A stretch of DNA of 32,890 bases, taken from Sphingopyxis sp. (GTDB taxonomy: Bacteria > Pseudomonadota > Alphaproteobacteria > Sphingomonadales > Sphingomonadaceae). Shown piece after piece: positions 6,614 to 13,685 of the stretch. The notes beneath the pieces were generated by a model. That model did no database searches and had not been told where the DNA came from. It was given only the letters and a program-made list of their open reading frames with translations. How positions within the stretch are numbered: position 1 is the first letter of the stretch; every line of letters starts with the position of its first letter. The translations under genes and the position numbers were made by a program. The stretch lies in NCBI RefSeq assembly GCF_019459305.1, contig NZ_JAIBES010000087.1, forward strand, positions 1 through 32,890. The letters run 5' to 3'.

Positions 6614-7279
6614 TCATTGAGTGGAAAAGTGCGTTCGGATGCTGATAGGCAGCGCGGCGCCCTTGCCATCCAGGGCCCTCAGCGCCGTAACGATCTCCAC
6701 CGGCGCTTCGACTGACCCGCGGAGGCGGAGCAAGAGGCCGAAATCGTCGACGGCGCCTTTCACCATTAAGCCGACGGCCCTTGCTTCGCGCCAGCCATTG
6801 TCGGTCGTGCCGGAAATAGCCGACAGCGAGGCGAAGATTTCGAGAAGGCGTTCGGCCATCGCAGTTGCTTCTTCGGTGAGCTCATCAACCAGAGGTTGCA
6901 CGATCGGCTGCAGCTTCTTTTTCGCTCCCCGCTTCACCTCGACCAACTCAGAGCGCGCAGCTTGCGCGCGCCGACCAAGGGAATGCGCGCCGGCAAGCAG
7001 TGCGGCGTTCTCTTTTTCGAGACTATCCAAATCGGGGCCGAGCACCGCGGCATCGCTCGGCGCATGGTTGGCTAGCAGTGCGTCAGCTACCGCCGCGCCA
7101 CTCGGGCCGCGGAAATCGGCAATTTCGCGGACGATCGCCGTGCACCGTTCTCGGGCAGCCTTCTCGGCCGTCAGTAACTGGTCGATGTTGGCTTCGATCT
7201 GGGCGATACGTACATTCTCTGCCGACAGGTCCAGGGCCGCGAATGCGTTGGTAGTAGCTTCGATGGTTGCGTCGTTCAT
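6614..7279 (-). CDS. Coiled-coil protein, paralogue of the gene at 7978-8622, 221 aa
   Basis: The product is almost entirely helical: 'LDLSAENVRIAQIEANIDQLLTAEKAARERC' starts a heptad-like coiled coil, followed by 'AVADALLANHAP', a second coil ('LDSLEKENAALLAGAHSLGRRAQAARSEL'), and a C-terminal 'LRALDGKGAALPISIR' motif. The same order and motifs ('IDLSVENARVDTLQREIADID', 'AMADALLAHRRP', 'LEGKGAALPLQLR') occur in the gene two places upstream, so the two are paralogues. The ATG at 7279 overlaps the previous stop (ATGA), so translation is probably coupled. It is the last gene of the six-gene leftward block that starts at 9296. I do not recognise the family. Confidence 0.75.
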   Translation of the reverse strand: MNDATIEATTNAFAALDLSAENVRIAQIEANIDQLLTAEKAARERCTAIVREIADFRGPSGAAVADALLANHAPSDAAVLGPDLDSLEKENAALLAGAHSLGRRAQAARSELVEVKRGAKKKLQPIVQPLVDELTEEATAMAERLLEIFASLSAISGTTDNGWREARAVGLMVKGAVDDFGLLLRLRGSVEAPVEIVTALRALDGKGAALPISIRTHFSTQ

Positions 7280-7959
7280 CGCGCGGCACCCTTTCCTTTA
7301 TTGGCCCATGCTCGATCCCACACGGAGTCGGCTCGCTCGTCGGCAGCGGATCGCTTGCCCCCGCCGAACGCCCGCTGGTTGGCCAGAATTTTCTGGGCCG
7401 TGGCGGTCGGGGGCGTAATTCCCTGCTGGGCGACGAGAATTTTTGCGGAGGTCGCGTTGATGCCTCGATCCTTGGCGATCCTGGCGTATGCTCGATCCCA
7501 AACCGCATCGGCCGCGCGCTGGCGATCGGTGGGGGCGTTCGCTAGCCGCTGCAGCAGTTCCGCGTCGGTCAGACCCTCGGTGCAGAGGAGCATGGCTGAG
7601 CCGTAGCGACCTTTTACAGCATCGTGAGACATCATACGCGTCAACTGACCCTGGATCTTTGACCAGGTCTCGCGGTAGGTTTGCGCGTAGACAGGCCCTT
7701 TCGCTGCAACGTCGGCAGGCACCTGCACCTGCGGTTTTGACGAGACGGGCGCGGCACGCGTCGGCGCGCTGGGTTTGGGAGGGGTGGCCGCAACAGATTT
7801 TGGCGCTGCCGCCTTAGCCGCGGGAGGTGAGGCCGCAGTTTTGGCAAGACGGTGTGGCGCTAATCGAGTCGTAAGCCCCGATTGGCGCAAGGGTGCGTCC
7901 ATGACTGATTCAAGCATACCTTGTTGCCGGAGCCATGCTACGTGAGCGTGCATTCCCAT
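7276..7959 (-). CDS. Repeat-containing protein of unknown function, 227 aa
   Basis: An N-terminal 30 residues ('HAHVAWLRQQGMLESVMDAPLR') are followed by an Ala/Pro/Lys linker (about residues 38-85, disordered). A C-terminal domain holds internal repeats: 'AVWDRAYARIAKDRG' and 'SVWDRAWANKGKG', and between them 'SAKILVAQQG' and 'AQKILANQRAF'. The 'WDRA' segments near the C-terminus recall those in phage head-assembly or scaffold-type proteins, but this is weak. A GAAGGG ribosome site precedes ATG 7959. It sits between two paralogous coiled-coil genes; the gap to the upstream one is 18 bases and the downstream start overlaps its stop. Confidence 0.7.
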   Translation of the reverse strand: MGMHAHVAWLRQQGMLESVMDAPLRQSGLTTRLAPHRLAKTAASPPAAKAAAPKSVAATPPKPSAPTRAAPVSSKPQVQVPADVAAKGPVYAQTYRETWSKIQGQLTRMMSHDAVKGRYGSAMLLCTEGLTDAELLQRLANAPTDRQRAADAVWDRAYARIAKDRGINATSAKILVAQQGITPPTATAQKILANQRAFGGGKRSAADERADSVWDRAWANKGKGAAR

Positions 7960-7977
7960 ATTGAATTCCCTTCTATT

Positions 7978-8622
7978 TTAGATTTTTACCGAGCGCCGTA
8001 GCTGAAGCGGAAGCGCCGCCCCCTTGCCCTCGAGCGCGGCGAAAAGTTCAGAAACGGACTGCGGCACGTCGGCGGTGAGGCGATTGGCGATCAGCTTGTC
8101 GTGACCGATCAACGCCGGCAGCACTCGCCGCAGCACGCGTCTCTCGCTGTCGCTCAAGTTCAGGGCATCTTGGAACGATGCGATCGAGGCGTAAGATTGA
8201 ACGATGATCTCGGCCGCGGCCTCAGCGTCGGACATAAGGGCCGATATCACCGACGACATCGCGGACTTTGCCCGTGCCAAGGCTTGGCCGCGCACTTGCT
8301 CAATTGCGCTCGCCAGCTCGGCCCGGCGCCGGTTCAACTCTGCGATGCCTGCTTCGAGCTTGTCCCGCTCGGCGCGCAATTCATGTTCGCTGGGCCCGGC
8401 ATCTGCTGGGCGCCTATGCGCGAGCAGAGCGTCGGCCATCGCACGGCCGGTGCTGGCTTCGGCATTGGACAGCTGGCGCTCGATGGCCAAGGATTGCTGA
8501 TCGGCGGCCTCGATCGCGGTGTCGATGTCGGCGATCTCGCGCTGGAGCGTATCAACCCGCGCATTTTCAACGCTGAGGTCGATTTCGGTAATGCTCTTCG
8601 CCACGTGCGCGAAATTTTTCAT
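7978..8622 (-). CDS. Coiled-coil protein, paralogue of the gene at 6614-7279, 214 aa
   Basis: The start chosen is ATG 8622, which overlaps the upstream stop (ATGA) and has AAGGA at 8-nt spacing; the frame is open to 8667. It is helical throughout with heptad-like patterns at 'ARVDTLQREIADIDTAIEAADQQSLAIERQL' and 'LRAERDKLEAGIAELNRRRAELASAIEQV', and ends in 'LEGKGAALPLQLRRSVKI'. It shares motifs in the same order with the last gene of the block. The central 'AKSAMSSVISALMSDAEAAAEIIVQSYASIASF' is also helical. No enzymatic motif is visible; a structural or sequestering role is possible but not shown. Confidence 0.75.
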   Translation of the reverse strand: MKNFAHVAKSITEIDLSVENARVDTLQREIADIDTAIEAADQQSLAIERQLSNAEASTGRAMADALLAHRRPADAGPSEHELRAERDKLEAGIAELNRRRAELASAIEQVRGQALARAKSAMSSVISALMSDAEAAAEIIVQSYASIASFQDALNLSDSERRVLRRVLPALIGHDKLIANRLTADVPQSVSELFAALEGKGAALPLQLRRSVKI

Positions 8623-8864
8623 GGGGTCGTCCTTTCGATTTCTGGGTTCGGTAAGTTGGCCTGCCAAGCGATAGGCAATCCCGCAGATCGGGCTTTGGCT
8701 TCAGCGCGCCGCTTCAATTCGTCGACGGCGGCACGAAGGTGCGCGGGCCCCGGTCGACCGAAGGCGCTGACAAAGTCGGGGTCGCGGAAAAATGGACGGT
8801 CGTGCTGGTCGGCCTCGATCCAGTTGGCGATCGCGACCGGGATGTCGGTGCCGCCGTCGATCAC
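8619..8864 (-). CDS. Small protein, paralogue of the gene just upstream, 81 aa
   Basis: The start is GTG 8864, read from the 4-nt GTGA overlap with the upstream stop. The product 'DIPVAIANWIEADQHDRPFFRDPDFVSAFGRPGPAHLRAAVDELKRRAEAKA' aligns by eye with the upstream gene's 'SIDIADWTEANLRHRPFWLHPEYLARFAAST.AELRAAARIIEDR'. The shared core is W-x-EA-x4-RPF-x3-P and a following LRAA helix. So this is a second tandem duplication in the block. The function is unknown. An upstream in-frame ATG at 9029 would give a basic, non-protein-like extension and is rejected. Confidence 0.7.
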   Translation of the reverse strand: MIDGGTDIPVAIANWIEADQHDRPFFRDPDFVSAFGRPGPAHLRAAVDELKRRAEAKARSAGLPIAWQANLPNPEIERTTP

Positions 8865-9115
8865 GTCGTGGCGCCCAATCGAAGGATGCGAAGCCCTGCG
8901 TTGAGGAATTCCAGTGCGGCGATTTCCCGCTCTCGCTCGACATTGCGATCTTCGATAATGCGGGCTGCGGCGCGGAGCTCGGCATCGGTCGAGGCGGCGA
9001 AGCGCGCCAGGTATTCCGGGTGCAGCCAAAATGGCCGGTGGCGCAGGTTGGCTTCTGTCCAGTCCGCGATATCGATCGAGCGCTGGATGCTCTCGGGGCT
9101 GAGCGTGGCGAGCAT
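8861..9115 (-). CDS. Small protein, paralogue of the next gene, 84 aa
   Basis: It starts at ATG 9115, four bases after the stop of the HTH gene, and ends in a GTGA overlap with the next start. The N-terminal half carries 'DIADWTEANLRHRPFWLHPEYLARF', and the C-terminal half is a long amphipathic helix ('LRAAARIIEDRNVEREREIAALEFLNAGLRIL'). The W-T-E-A...RPF...P core is shared with its downstream neighbour. The conserved aromatic and charged residues suggest a small folded module, perhaps for protein or nucleic-acid contact; I cannot name it. Confidence 0.7.
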   Translation of the reverse strand: MLATLSPESIQRSIDIADWTEANLRHRPFWLHPEYLARFAASTDAELRAAARIIEDRNVEREREIAALEFLNAGLRILRLGATT

Positions 9116-9119
9116 CTGG

Positions 9120-9296
9120 TCAGGCCCCGACCAACTTGCGAAGCGATTTCGCGGTGACGATCGATCGTCCGCGCAGCTTCACGATTTCAAGACGGTTTTC
9201 CTTGGCCAGAGCGTAAATCGTAGTTCGGCCGACACCGACGAGCTGGCTCGCTTCGTCGATGCTATAACCGAGCGGTTGGATGTTGGAGATTGCCAT
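9120..9296 (-). CDS. AlpA/excisionase-type HTH protein, 58 aa
   Basis: The gene encodes 'LGYSIDEASQLVGVGRTTIYALAKENRLEIVKLRGRSIVTAKSLRKLVGA', a MerR-like winged helix of the excisionase/AlpA family: the 'YSIDEASQLVGVGRTTIY' part is the HTH, 'LEIVKLRGR' the wing, and 'VTAKSLRKLV' the final helix. AGGTGA precedes ATG 9296 at 6-nt spacing. It heads a six-gene leftward block with 4-nt overlaps or gaps and lies just downstream of a set of phased GGCGCA repeats that it could bind. The family includes excisionases and phage activators. A second member is at 12512-12703; which one, if either, works with the integrase cannot be told. Confidence 0.8.
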   Translation of the reverse strand: MAISNIQPLGYSIDEASQLVGVGRTTIYALAKENRLEIVKLRGRSIVTAKSLRKLVGA

Positions 9297-9368
9297 GTCG
9301 TCACCTGCGGATTGCTGCGGACGACTGCGATTATCTGCGGGATAAACTGCGCCGCGAACCCTGCTTTT

Positions 9369-9407
9369 GGCGCACTCCGGCGCACTCTTGGCGCAGAGTT
9401 CGGCGCA
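9369..9407. repeat. Four GGCGCA direct repeats spaced about one DNA turn apart
   Basis: GGCGCA begins at 9369, 9379, 9390 and 9402 (spacings 10, 11 and 12), three of them followed by C. They lie in the 114-base gap between the end of the 9411 gene and the HTH gene start at 9296. Helical phasing suggests cooperative binding on one face of DNA, for example by the HTH protein encoded immediately downstream. Confidence 0.55.
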
Positions 9408-9410
9408 CGG

Positions 9411-10010
9411 TCAAATGCCTAAAATGCGCTTTGCCTCGGTATGAACTGCGCGGATTCTCTTGCGATTGGCGCTGGGAAACTGGTCGAGGAACTCGGGCGT
9501 CATTGCTCGTTCCCCGTGACGCTCGCGACGGCTGTTTCGCTCCCGAATCCAGCTAACCGCCCATGCGGTCATTTCTTCCTCGCTACCAGGCATCGCGACC
9601 CCAAACCGCCGAAGGAAGCCGCGAGTTTCGCTTCGATGGATGCTGACGCCGACCGCACGCCGCACAAACGGCACGGTACCGCGCCGCCGACTCCCCGACA
9701 GCGCGAACTCCCCGCGGGCCCAACTCGTGTTTGTCGACCAGGCATTGCGATCGTCGGGCTGATTACCCATTTGCTCGCCGTCCTCGATCCATCCTGAGCG
9801 AGACCAGAACGCAGGCGGTAGCGTGAAATTCTCCGCAGATTCTGGATAATCGCCGACCGTGAAGTCGCGCGCATTCAATCCGACAAACGATTTGCACTTG
9901 GCGCGAATCTCGCCGCGGTGCAGCGCGTTGACGATCTGTCGCCGCGCACCCGCTATGCCCAGCGCTGACGCCAAGGTCTGCTGTAGGTCGAAAATTGAAA
10001 TGTCGTCCAT
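9411..10010 (-). CDS. Hypothetical phage-type protein, 199 aa
   Basis: ATG 10010 begins 'MDDISIFDLQQTLASALG'; the frame is open upstream to 10136, but those residues belong to the leader discussed below. The N-terminal part reads 'LQQTLASALGIAGARRQIVNALHRGEIRAKC', a helical region, then 'LPPAFWSRSGWIEDGEQMGNQPDDRNAWST', then a basic alpha-helical C-terminus ('WAVSWIRERNSRRERHGERAMTPEFLDQFP'). The 'ALHRGEIRAK....LPP.FW' pattern recurs in uncharacterised alphaproteobacterial proteins of mobile elements. No catalytic motif is clear. A G-rich GGGAG lies about 11 bases ahead of the ATG. Confidence 0.7.
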   Translation of the reverse strand: MDDISIFDLQQTLASALGIAGARRQIVNALHRGEIRAKCKSFVGLNARDFTVGDYPESAENFTLPPAFWSRSGWIEDGEQMGNQPDDRNAWSTNTSWARGEFALSGSRRRGTVPFVRRAVGVSIHRSETRGFLRRFGVAMPGSEEEMTAWAVSWIRERNSRRERHGERAMTPEFLDQFPSANRKRIRAVHTEAKRILGI

Positions 10011-10070
10011 GCCCGTCTCCCGGATGGGCTCCCATGATGGTGGCGGGGGCAGCGCTCGGGAGAAGCGTGT

Positions 10071-10093
10071 TCGGCTGGCCGGCCTAGCCCCTG
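10071..10093 (-). repeat. Copy A of a 23-bp leader motif with a GGCCGGCC core
   Basis: The motif includes TCGGCTGGCCGGCCTA and continues with a C-rich end. It is identical in 22 of 23 positions to 13640-13662, and the two copies lie at the same place (61 and 64 bases) upstream of two leftward genes. It sits in the 118-base gap before the 10010 start. It may be a shared promoter, operator or attenuation element. Confidence 0.6.
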
Positions 10094-10128
10094 CCCGACT
10101 ATGCCAGTCGGCACGGTCGATCGAAACT

Positions 10129-10359
10129 CTATGCACTGGCTATGCGCTCAACTTCGGCGAGCGCGAGCTTCACGTCGGCGCGGGTGACGTCCGGAAAGGC
10201 GCGCCGGAACTCTGCCGAAACGAACGGCCGTGAGACCTTCGGATGCGCGAGCAACCAGTCAACGATCGCATTCGCTCGCCGCATGGCTGACGCGCGTTGG
10301 CGATCCTTAAATGCGGTCGAGCCTACGGCGGCAAGCGGCGACTTTCGGTCGTCGGTCAT
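10129..10359 (-). CDS. Hypothetical protein, 76 aa
   Basis: It starts at ATG 10359 within a 4-nt ATGA overlap with the preceding gene's stop. The product has a basic, Ala-rich first half ('AFKDRQRASAMRRANAIVDWLLAHP') and a second half 'FVSAEFRRAFPDVTRADVKLALAEVERIA', which reads like a winged-helix or tri-helical fold. The A-x-R-x-A-x(2)-I-x-D-W-L-x(2)-H-P opening recalls small DNA-binding phage proteins, but this is not firm. It is translated together with the 65-aa gene upstream. Confidence 0.65.
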   Translation of the reverse strand: MTDDRKSPLAAVGSTAFKDRQRASAMRRANAIVDWLLAHPKVSRPFVSAEFRRAFPDVTRADVKLALAEVERIASA

Positions 10360-10553
10360 GCGTCGACCTCCGCGTCGACGCCCATATGCGCAGCCAGCGC
10401 GATAATCTCGTCGCTGCCAAGGTCGCGGACCATGCGCTTGAGGACATGCGGATTCGGTGTTGGCAGGATCAGGGTTTTGCCCGACCATGCGCCGCCAGCT
10501 TTTTCCCAAGTGGCGAGCCAAGCCGCGGGTTCGAACTTTTGATCAGCTTCCAT
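10356..10553 (-). CDS. Hypothetical protein, 65 aa
   Basis: ATG 10553 gives 'MEADQKFEPAAWLATWEKAGGAWSGKTLILP'; the frame extends upstream to 10670 through repeat-rich DNA that does not look coding. The 'FEPAAWLATWEKAGGAW' segment also appears in spirit in the 127-aa gene at 14670-15053 ('DIFAATWLQKWTDAGGAVQ'), so the two may share a small W/G-containing module. The C-terminal half is helical ('VLKRMVRDLGSDEIIALAAHM'). AGGACTGAACCG upstream includes an AGGA at suitable distance. The function is unknown. Confidence 0.65.
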   Translation of the reverse strand: MEADQKFEPAAWLATWEKAGGAWSGKTLILPTPNPHVLKRMVRDLGSDEIIALAAHMGVDAEVDA

Positions 10554-10570
10554 CGGTTCAGTCCTTTCTG

Positions 10571-10699
10571 CTCCACTGCCAACTGGTGCACTGCTCCGCT
10601 CCACCTCCACCCCCTCCCCCTTTAGGGGAGGGGGGTGGTGGAGCAGGTGTAGCGCGCACCACTGCGCCACCGCGCTCCACCTATTTGTTTACGGTGGAG
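10571..10699. repeat. Cluster of six CTCCAC/GTGGAG hexamers with a 20-bp hairpin; candidate origin or regulatory site
   Basis: CTCCAC occurs at 10571, 10599, 10605 and 10675, and its complement GTGGAG at 10638 and 10694. The middle copies form a very stable hairpin: a C-rich left arm (about 10598-10619), loop CTTTA, and a G-rich right arm (10624-10644), about 20 bp with a 2-base bulge. The cluster starts inside the 3' end of the replication ATPase gene. Iteron-like sets beside a replication gene are typical of phage or plasmid origins; G-tracts also allow a quadruplex on one strand. Confidence 0.5.
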
Positions 10700-12279
10700 C
10701 AGTGGGGCGTATGCTCTCCAACGACGACGTATTTTCGAGGCTTGCGCTTGCTGTCTCTCCGTTCCTCAATCCTGAGCGCGCCGGAGCGGATCCATTGGTC
10801 AACGATGGCCCGAACCTTGGCCTTGCCGGGGCTTGCTGAAATATCGACTTCGAGCACTTCGGCCACGAGATTGCCGACCCATTCGCTCGCCTGATGGTTT
10901 TCGCGCCACTCGCCGCCCGCCAGTCGCTCCTGCACGTTGCGCAGATCGTCGACCGAAACGTCATCGAACGGATCGGGCAGCGACCAGGGCTCGACTACTC
11001 CGACGCTATCGCCGGGCTCGCCATTTTCCAGATCGACACTGACCAGCCGAAACCAGTCTGCTGCCTCGGCCGGCGCCCTGTTCGCCTTGTCGTCCTGAAC
11101 CCGAATATAGCGACGGCGATCGTCGGCCATGATGCCGAGCCGCTGGGCTTCGGTCTCGTCCATTCGGTTCACGACGAGCGCCGAGCGGGCGGCGTTCACA
11201 AGGGCGGACGCACCGCGCGACGATTGCGCCGTAACTTCGCTCGAGCCGTTCTTGCTGGCGTGATGCACCAGCACGATCGAGCAGTTGGCGTCACGAGCGA
11301 CGCGCGCCCACGCTTTGGCGATCCGGTCCACGCGCGCATTGTCATTTTCGTCGACCTCGTGGGATGAAACGAACGGATCAAGGAAGAGCGCATCGATCTC
11401 GCGTCGCTTTAGTTCACGGGCCAACTGCCGAAAAACCGGCTCGAATAGGTGGAACTGTCCGTCCCGTATTGTGGCGGTGCACAACGTGCGGCCTTCCAAT
11501 CCGCTATCAACGTAAAGCCCGGTCAGATCAGCGGGAGCAATTCCATGATGCTTTGCTGCGGCCTGGATTGCGCGCGCGAGCTCGTCGCCGTCGTCTTCAA
11601 GGTTCCAGATCCAGACGCGCTTCTGGCCGCCCCAAACCGGCTTGCCAAGCAACTGGCGCCCAGTGACCAACGATAGCGCCGCGGAGGTCAGGAAGGTCGT
11701 TTTGCCGACTCCGCCCGGCGCGATGACGCACGCGACTGTACCGCGCAGCAGCCAGCGTCCTAGCAGCCATTGCCGTGGAGGCAGTTCTGTCGGCTCGCGC
11801 CAATTGTAGGGGGTCGCGGAAATCGAAGACCGCGAGACAGTTTCGGGCGGCGAAATATCTTCGATGGGTCGACCATAATCCCGCAGCGCATTGCCTTGTT
11901 CGGCGTGCCAGCTGATGAGCTCGCGCCTCGCCGCGAAGTCGATAATCTGGTCAGCGAAATCGCGAGCGCCGATAATGCCCGCGCTACTCGCCGTAAGCTG
12001 GGCGAGATAGCCGACACCGCCGACGGCCTCCATTGCCTCGTCATCTGCGAAAAGCGGCTTAAGCGACACGGGCGATGCAACCCCGCCGCGATCGATTTGG
12101 TTCAGCGCATGTGTGAAGATGCGACCGTGCAGTGGCTCGAAAAAATGCTCTGCTCGAAGCTGGGGCGGCAACTTGGCCGCGATAGAGTTTTCACAGAGAA
12201 TTGCGCCGATCAGCGCAGCTTCGGCTTCAATATTTGCTGGCGGCTTCGGCTCCTCGCGGCCGAGCGTGAAGGCGGCCAT
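10681..12279 (-). CDS. Replicative ATPase with DnaB-type N-terminal domain and RecA-like (RepA/AAA_25) core, 532 aa
   Basis: Residues about 15-120 match the DnaB helicase N-terminal domain ('NIEAEAALIGAILCENSIA....HGRIFTHALNQIDRGGVASPVSLKP'). From about 175 the RecA-like motor follows: Walker A 'APGGVGKTTF' (about 188-196), 'VWIWNLEDD', Walker B 'LFLDPF' (about 300) and 'IVLVHHASKNG' (about 339). The C-terminal 80 residues look like a winged helix with basic residues. This combination is found in phage and plasmid replication helicase/helicase-loader proteins. The ATG at 12279 overlaps the upstream gene's stop (TAATG); the frame is open to 12348 but that part overlaps the upstream gene. It lies between an AlpA-type HTH gene and a repeat cluster and is probably the element's replication initiator or helicase. 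Confidence 0.85.
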   Translation of the reverse strand: MAAFTLGREEPKPPANIEAEAALIGAILCENSIAAKLPPQLRAEHFFEPLHGRIFTHALNQIDRGGVASPVSLKPLFADDEAMEAVGGVGYLAQLTASSAGIIGARDFADQIIDFAARRELISWHAEQGNALRDYGRPIEDISPPETVSRSSISATPYNWREPTELPPRQWLLGRWLLRGTVACVIAPGGVGKTTFLTSAALSLVTGRQLLGKPVWGGQKRVWIWNLEDDGDELARAIQAAAKHHGIAPADLTGLYVDSGLEGRTLCTATIRDGQFHLFEPVFRQLARELKRREIDALFLDPFVSSHEVDENDNARVDRIAKAWARVARDANCSIVLVHHASKNGSSEVTAQSSRGASALVNAARSALVVNRMDETEAQRLGIMADDRRRYIRVQDDKANRAPAEAADWFRLVSVDLENGEPGDSVGVVEPWSLPDPFDDVSVDDLRNVQERLAGGEWRENHQASEWVGNLVAEVLEVDISASPGKAKVRAIVDQWIRSGALRIEERRDSKRKPRKYVVVGEHTPHCSTVNK

Positions 12280-12515
12280 TACTCTGGTTCGGCGTCGCGA
12301 AGATCGAAAAGTGGCAGGTGCCGACTGTCGGCCTGGCTCAGGCCCCATGCGAGGGCAATACTGCCATCGGTGAACCAGCGCCGCTCGTGTTTCTGCCCAG
12401 CGCGGCCGCGGATCGTAACCGCGACCATGTCGGCGCCGGCGACGTCATGGCGCTCGATCATAACGCCGATCCAGTTTCCGCCCCGCGGTGCGGGTAATTC
12501 GAGGGCGGGCATCAT
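12279..12515 (-). CDS. Hypothetical protein, 78 aa
   Basis: Two adjacent ATGs (12515 and 12512) overlap the HTH gene's stop; either could serve. The product is beta-rich ('NWIGVMIERHDVAGADMVAVTIRGRAGQKHERRWF') with an acidic tail. Its position between an HTH protein and the replication ATPase, with overlapping starts on both sides, suggests a small accessory factor in replication. No family is recognised. Confidence 0.65.
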   Translation of the reverse strand: MMPALELPAPRGGNWIGVMIERHDVAGADMVAVTIRGRAGQKHERRWFTDGSIALAWGLSQADSRHLPLFDLRDAEPE

Positions 12516-12703
12516 GCGGCATCGCCCAAGAGGAACTGACGCCCGCTATCGGCGGGGATGAGGCGTCGGCCCCCGACCATTCGGGTTTTCAGCCGCCCAG
12601 CATTGATATGCATATAAACGGTCGTGCGACCGAGACCCGAGATCTGACAGAATTCGCTGATCGTGTAGGTTAGTTTTTGGAGCAGTTCGTTATCGGTTGC
12701 CAT
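12512..12703 (-). CDS. AlpA/excisionase-type HTH protein, 63 aa
   Basis: The sequence 'LTYTISEFCQISGLGRTTVYMHINAGRLKTRMVGGRRLIPADSGRQFLLG' has the MerR-like winged helix of the AlpA/excisionase family: HTH 'ISEFCQISGLGRTTVYMHI', wing 'LKTRMVGGRRLIP', and a final helix. A GGTGAG ribosome site precedes ATG 12703. It heads a three-gene chain (HTH, 78-aa protein, replication ATPase) with 4-nt or smaller overlaps. It may activate or autoregulate this replication unit, or act as excisionase. Confidence 0.8.
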   Translation of the reverse strand: MATDNELLQKLTYTISEFCQISGLGRTTVYMHINAGRLKTRMVGGRRLIPADSGRQFLLGDAA

Positions 12704-12778
12704 TGGCTCACCCCGTGCGCTGTTGAACGAGGCCGAACAATTATGATGCCAATCAGGGAATTAAAAAGGACACCGCTT

Positions 12779-13576
12779 TCAGTTCGCGCTTCCCCTAGGT
12801 CTTCCGCGGGTTTTGGGAAGTTGATCGAGCGCCGTTTTGATTGGGTCGTCAACGAATTCCAGCTGCACCGTCGTTTCATTTAGCCGCAGCCATAATCTAT
12901 CGATTCGGGAAACTGATCCTGCTCTCACGTGTCGAAATCGTTTGAGCCATTTTTCCATCGCCGCTGCTCCAACATCGCCGCTATGACTTCGTGTGCTGCG
13001 CGACAACGCGGCAGCAATTGCAAATGCCGACTTCATCCCGGGTTGATCGGGTGGCGGGTTTTCGGGATCGTGCAAGTGCTCGCCGAGCACTGATGCGGCG
13101 ATTAGCCGATGTTTGTAGGCCCAGACGATGCGGGAGAGGCGGCCAACGTCAGCCTCAAATTGCTCCGGGTTGTCCCGGCCGTCCCGTACGTGGTCGGACC
13201 ACCCCCGTAGAAGGATTAGACGTGCAGCTTCCCTATCGGGGTGGAAGCCTACCGCTTCATTTGCCTCAGCCCACGCCATCGCAAGCTTAAGGAGCGAATT
13301 GCAGACAGCGAGAAATGAGAGTTCAACCGATATCATGCCGGGGGGCGCCTCCGGATCTTCGGCAACAGCATCCGGGTCAACACGCGAGATGAGATCGGAA
13401 AAAATGCGGCGGTGCTCGTCTAACCTGAGATCGAACTGTGGGCCGGTTTCGTCACCCTCTTCTAAGATGCGCCACGCCTCAAGTACTGGGAAGGCCAGTT
13501 TGGAGCCGAGCGAGTGGCCCTCCCGAAACCAATCATAATTTTCCTCTTCGTTCGCTGCTGATACATCGCTATCCAT
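12779..13576 (-). CDS. Hypothetical helical protein, 265 aa
   Basis: ATG 13576 follows a GGGAGGCGGGG stretch; the frame continues upstream to 13870, but those residues arise from the shared leader motif and are probably untranslated. The product begins acidic ('DSDVSAANEEENYDWFREGHSLG'). Long helices follow, including 'VELSFLAVCNSLLKLAMAWAEANEAVGFHPDREAARLILLRGWSDHV', then 'FAIAAALSRSTRSHSGDVGAAAMEKWLKRFRHV' and a basic C-terminus 'LPKTRGRPRGSAN'. The C-terminal 'GRPRG' could be an AT-hook-like DNA contact. No catalytic residues are apparent. It stands alone between two gaps, downstream of leader copy B. Confidence 0.7.
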   Translation of the reverse strand: MDSDVSAANEEENYDWFREGHSLGSKLAFPVLEAWRILEEGDETGPQFDLRLDEHRRIFSDLISRVDPDAVAEDPEAPPGMISVELSFLAVCNSLLKLAMAWAEANEAVGFHPDREAARLILLRGWSDHVRDGRDNPEQFEADVGRLSRIVWAYKHRLIAASVLGEHLHDPENPPPDQPGMKSAFAIAAALSRSTRSHSGDVGAAAMEKWLKRFRHVRAGSVSRIDRLWLRLNETTVQLEFVDDPIKTALDQLPKTRGRPRGSAN

Positions 13577-13639
13577 CGCGCCCCGCCTCCCAAGCGGCTC
13601 CCGGTAAATCGCAGGGGAAGCACGTGGGAAACGCGCTTG

Positions 13640-13662
13640 TCGGCTGGCCGGCCTATCCCCTG
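13640..13662 (-). repeat. Copy B of the 23-bp leader motif with a GGCCGGCC core
   Basis: The sequence matches 10071-10093 at 22 of 23 positions and lies 64 bases upstream of the ATG at 13576, in the 109-base gap after the 13686 gene. If read in the frame of the following gene, both copies and the next bases would encode a similar 'RPASR.RF.RA.P' string, so the similarity extends beyond the 23 bp at peptide level. It could be a translated leader or a DNA/RNA element. Confidence 0.6.
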
Positions 13663-13685
13663 ACTCGAGCATAACCACGGTCGGG

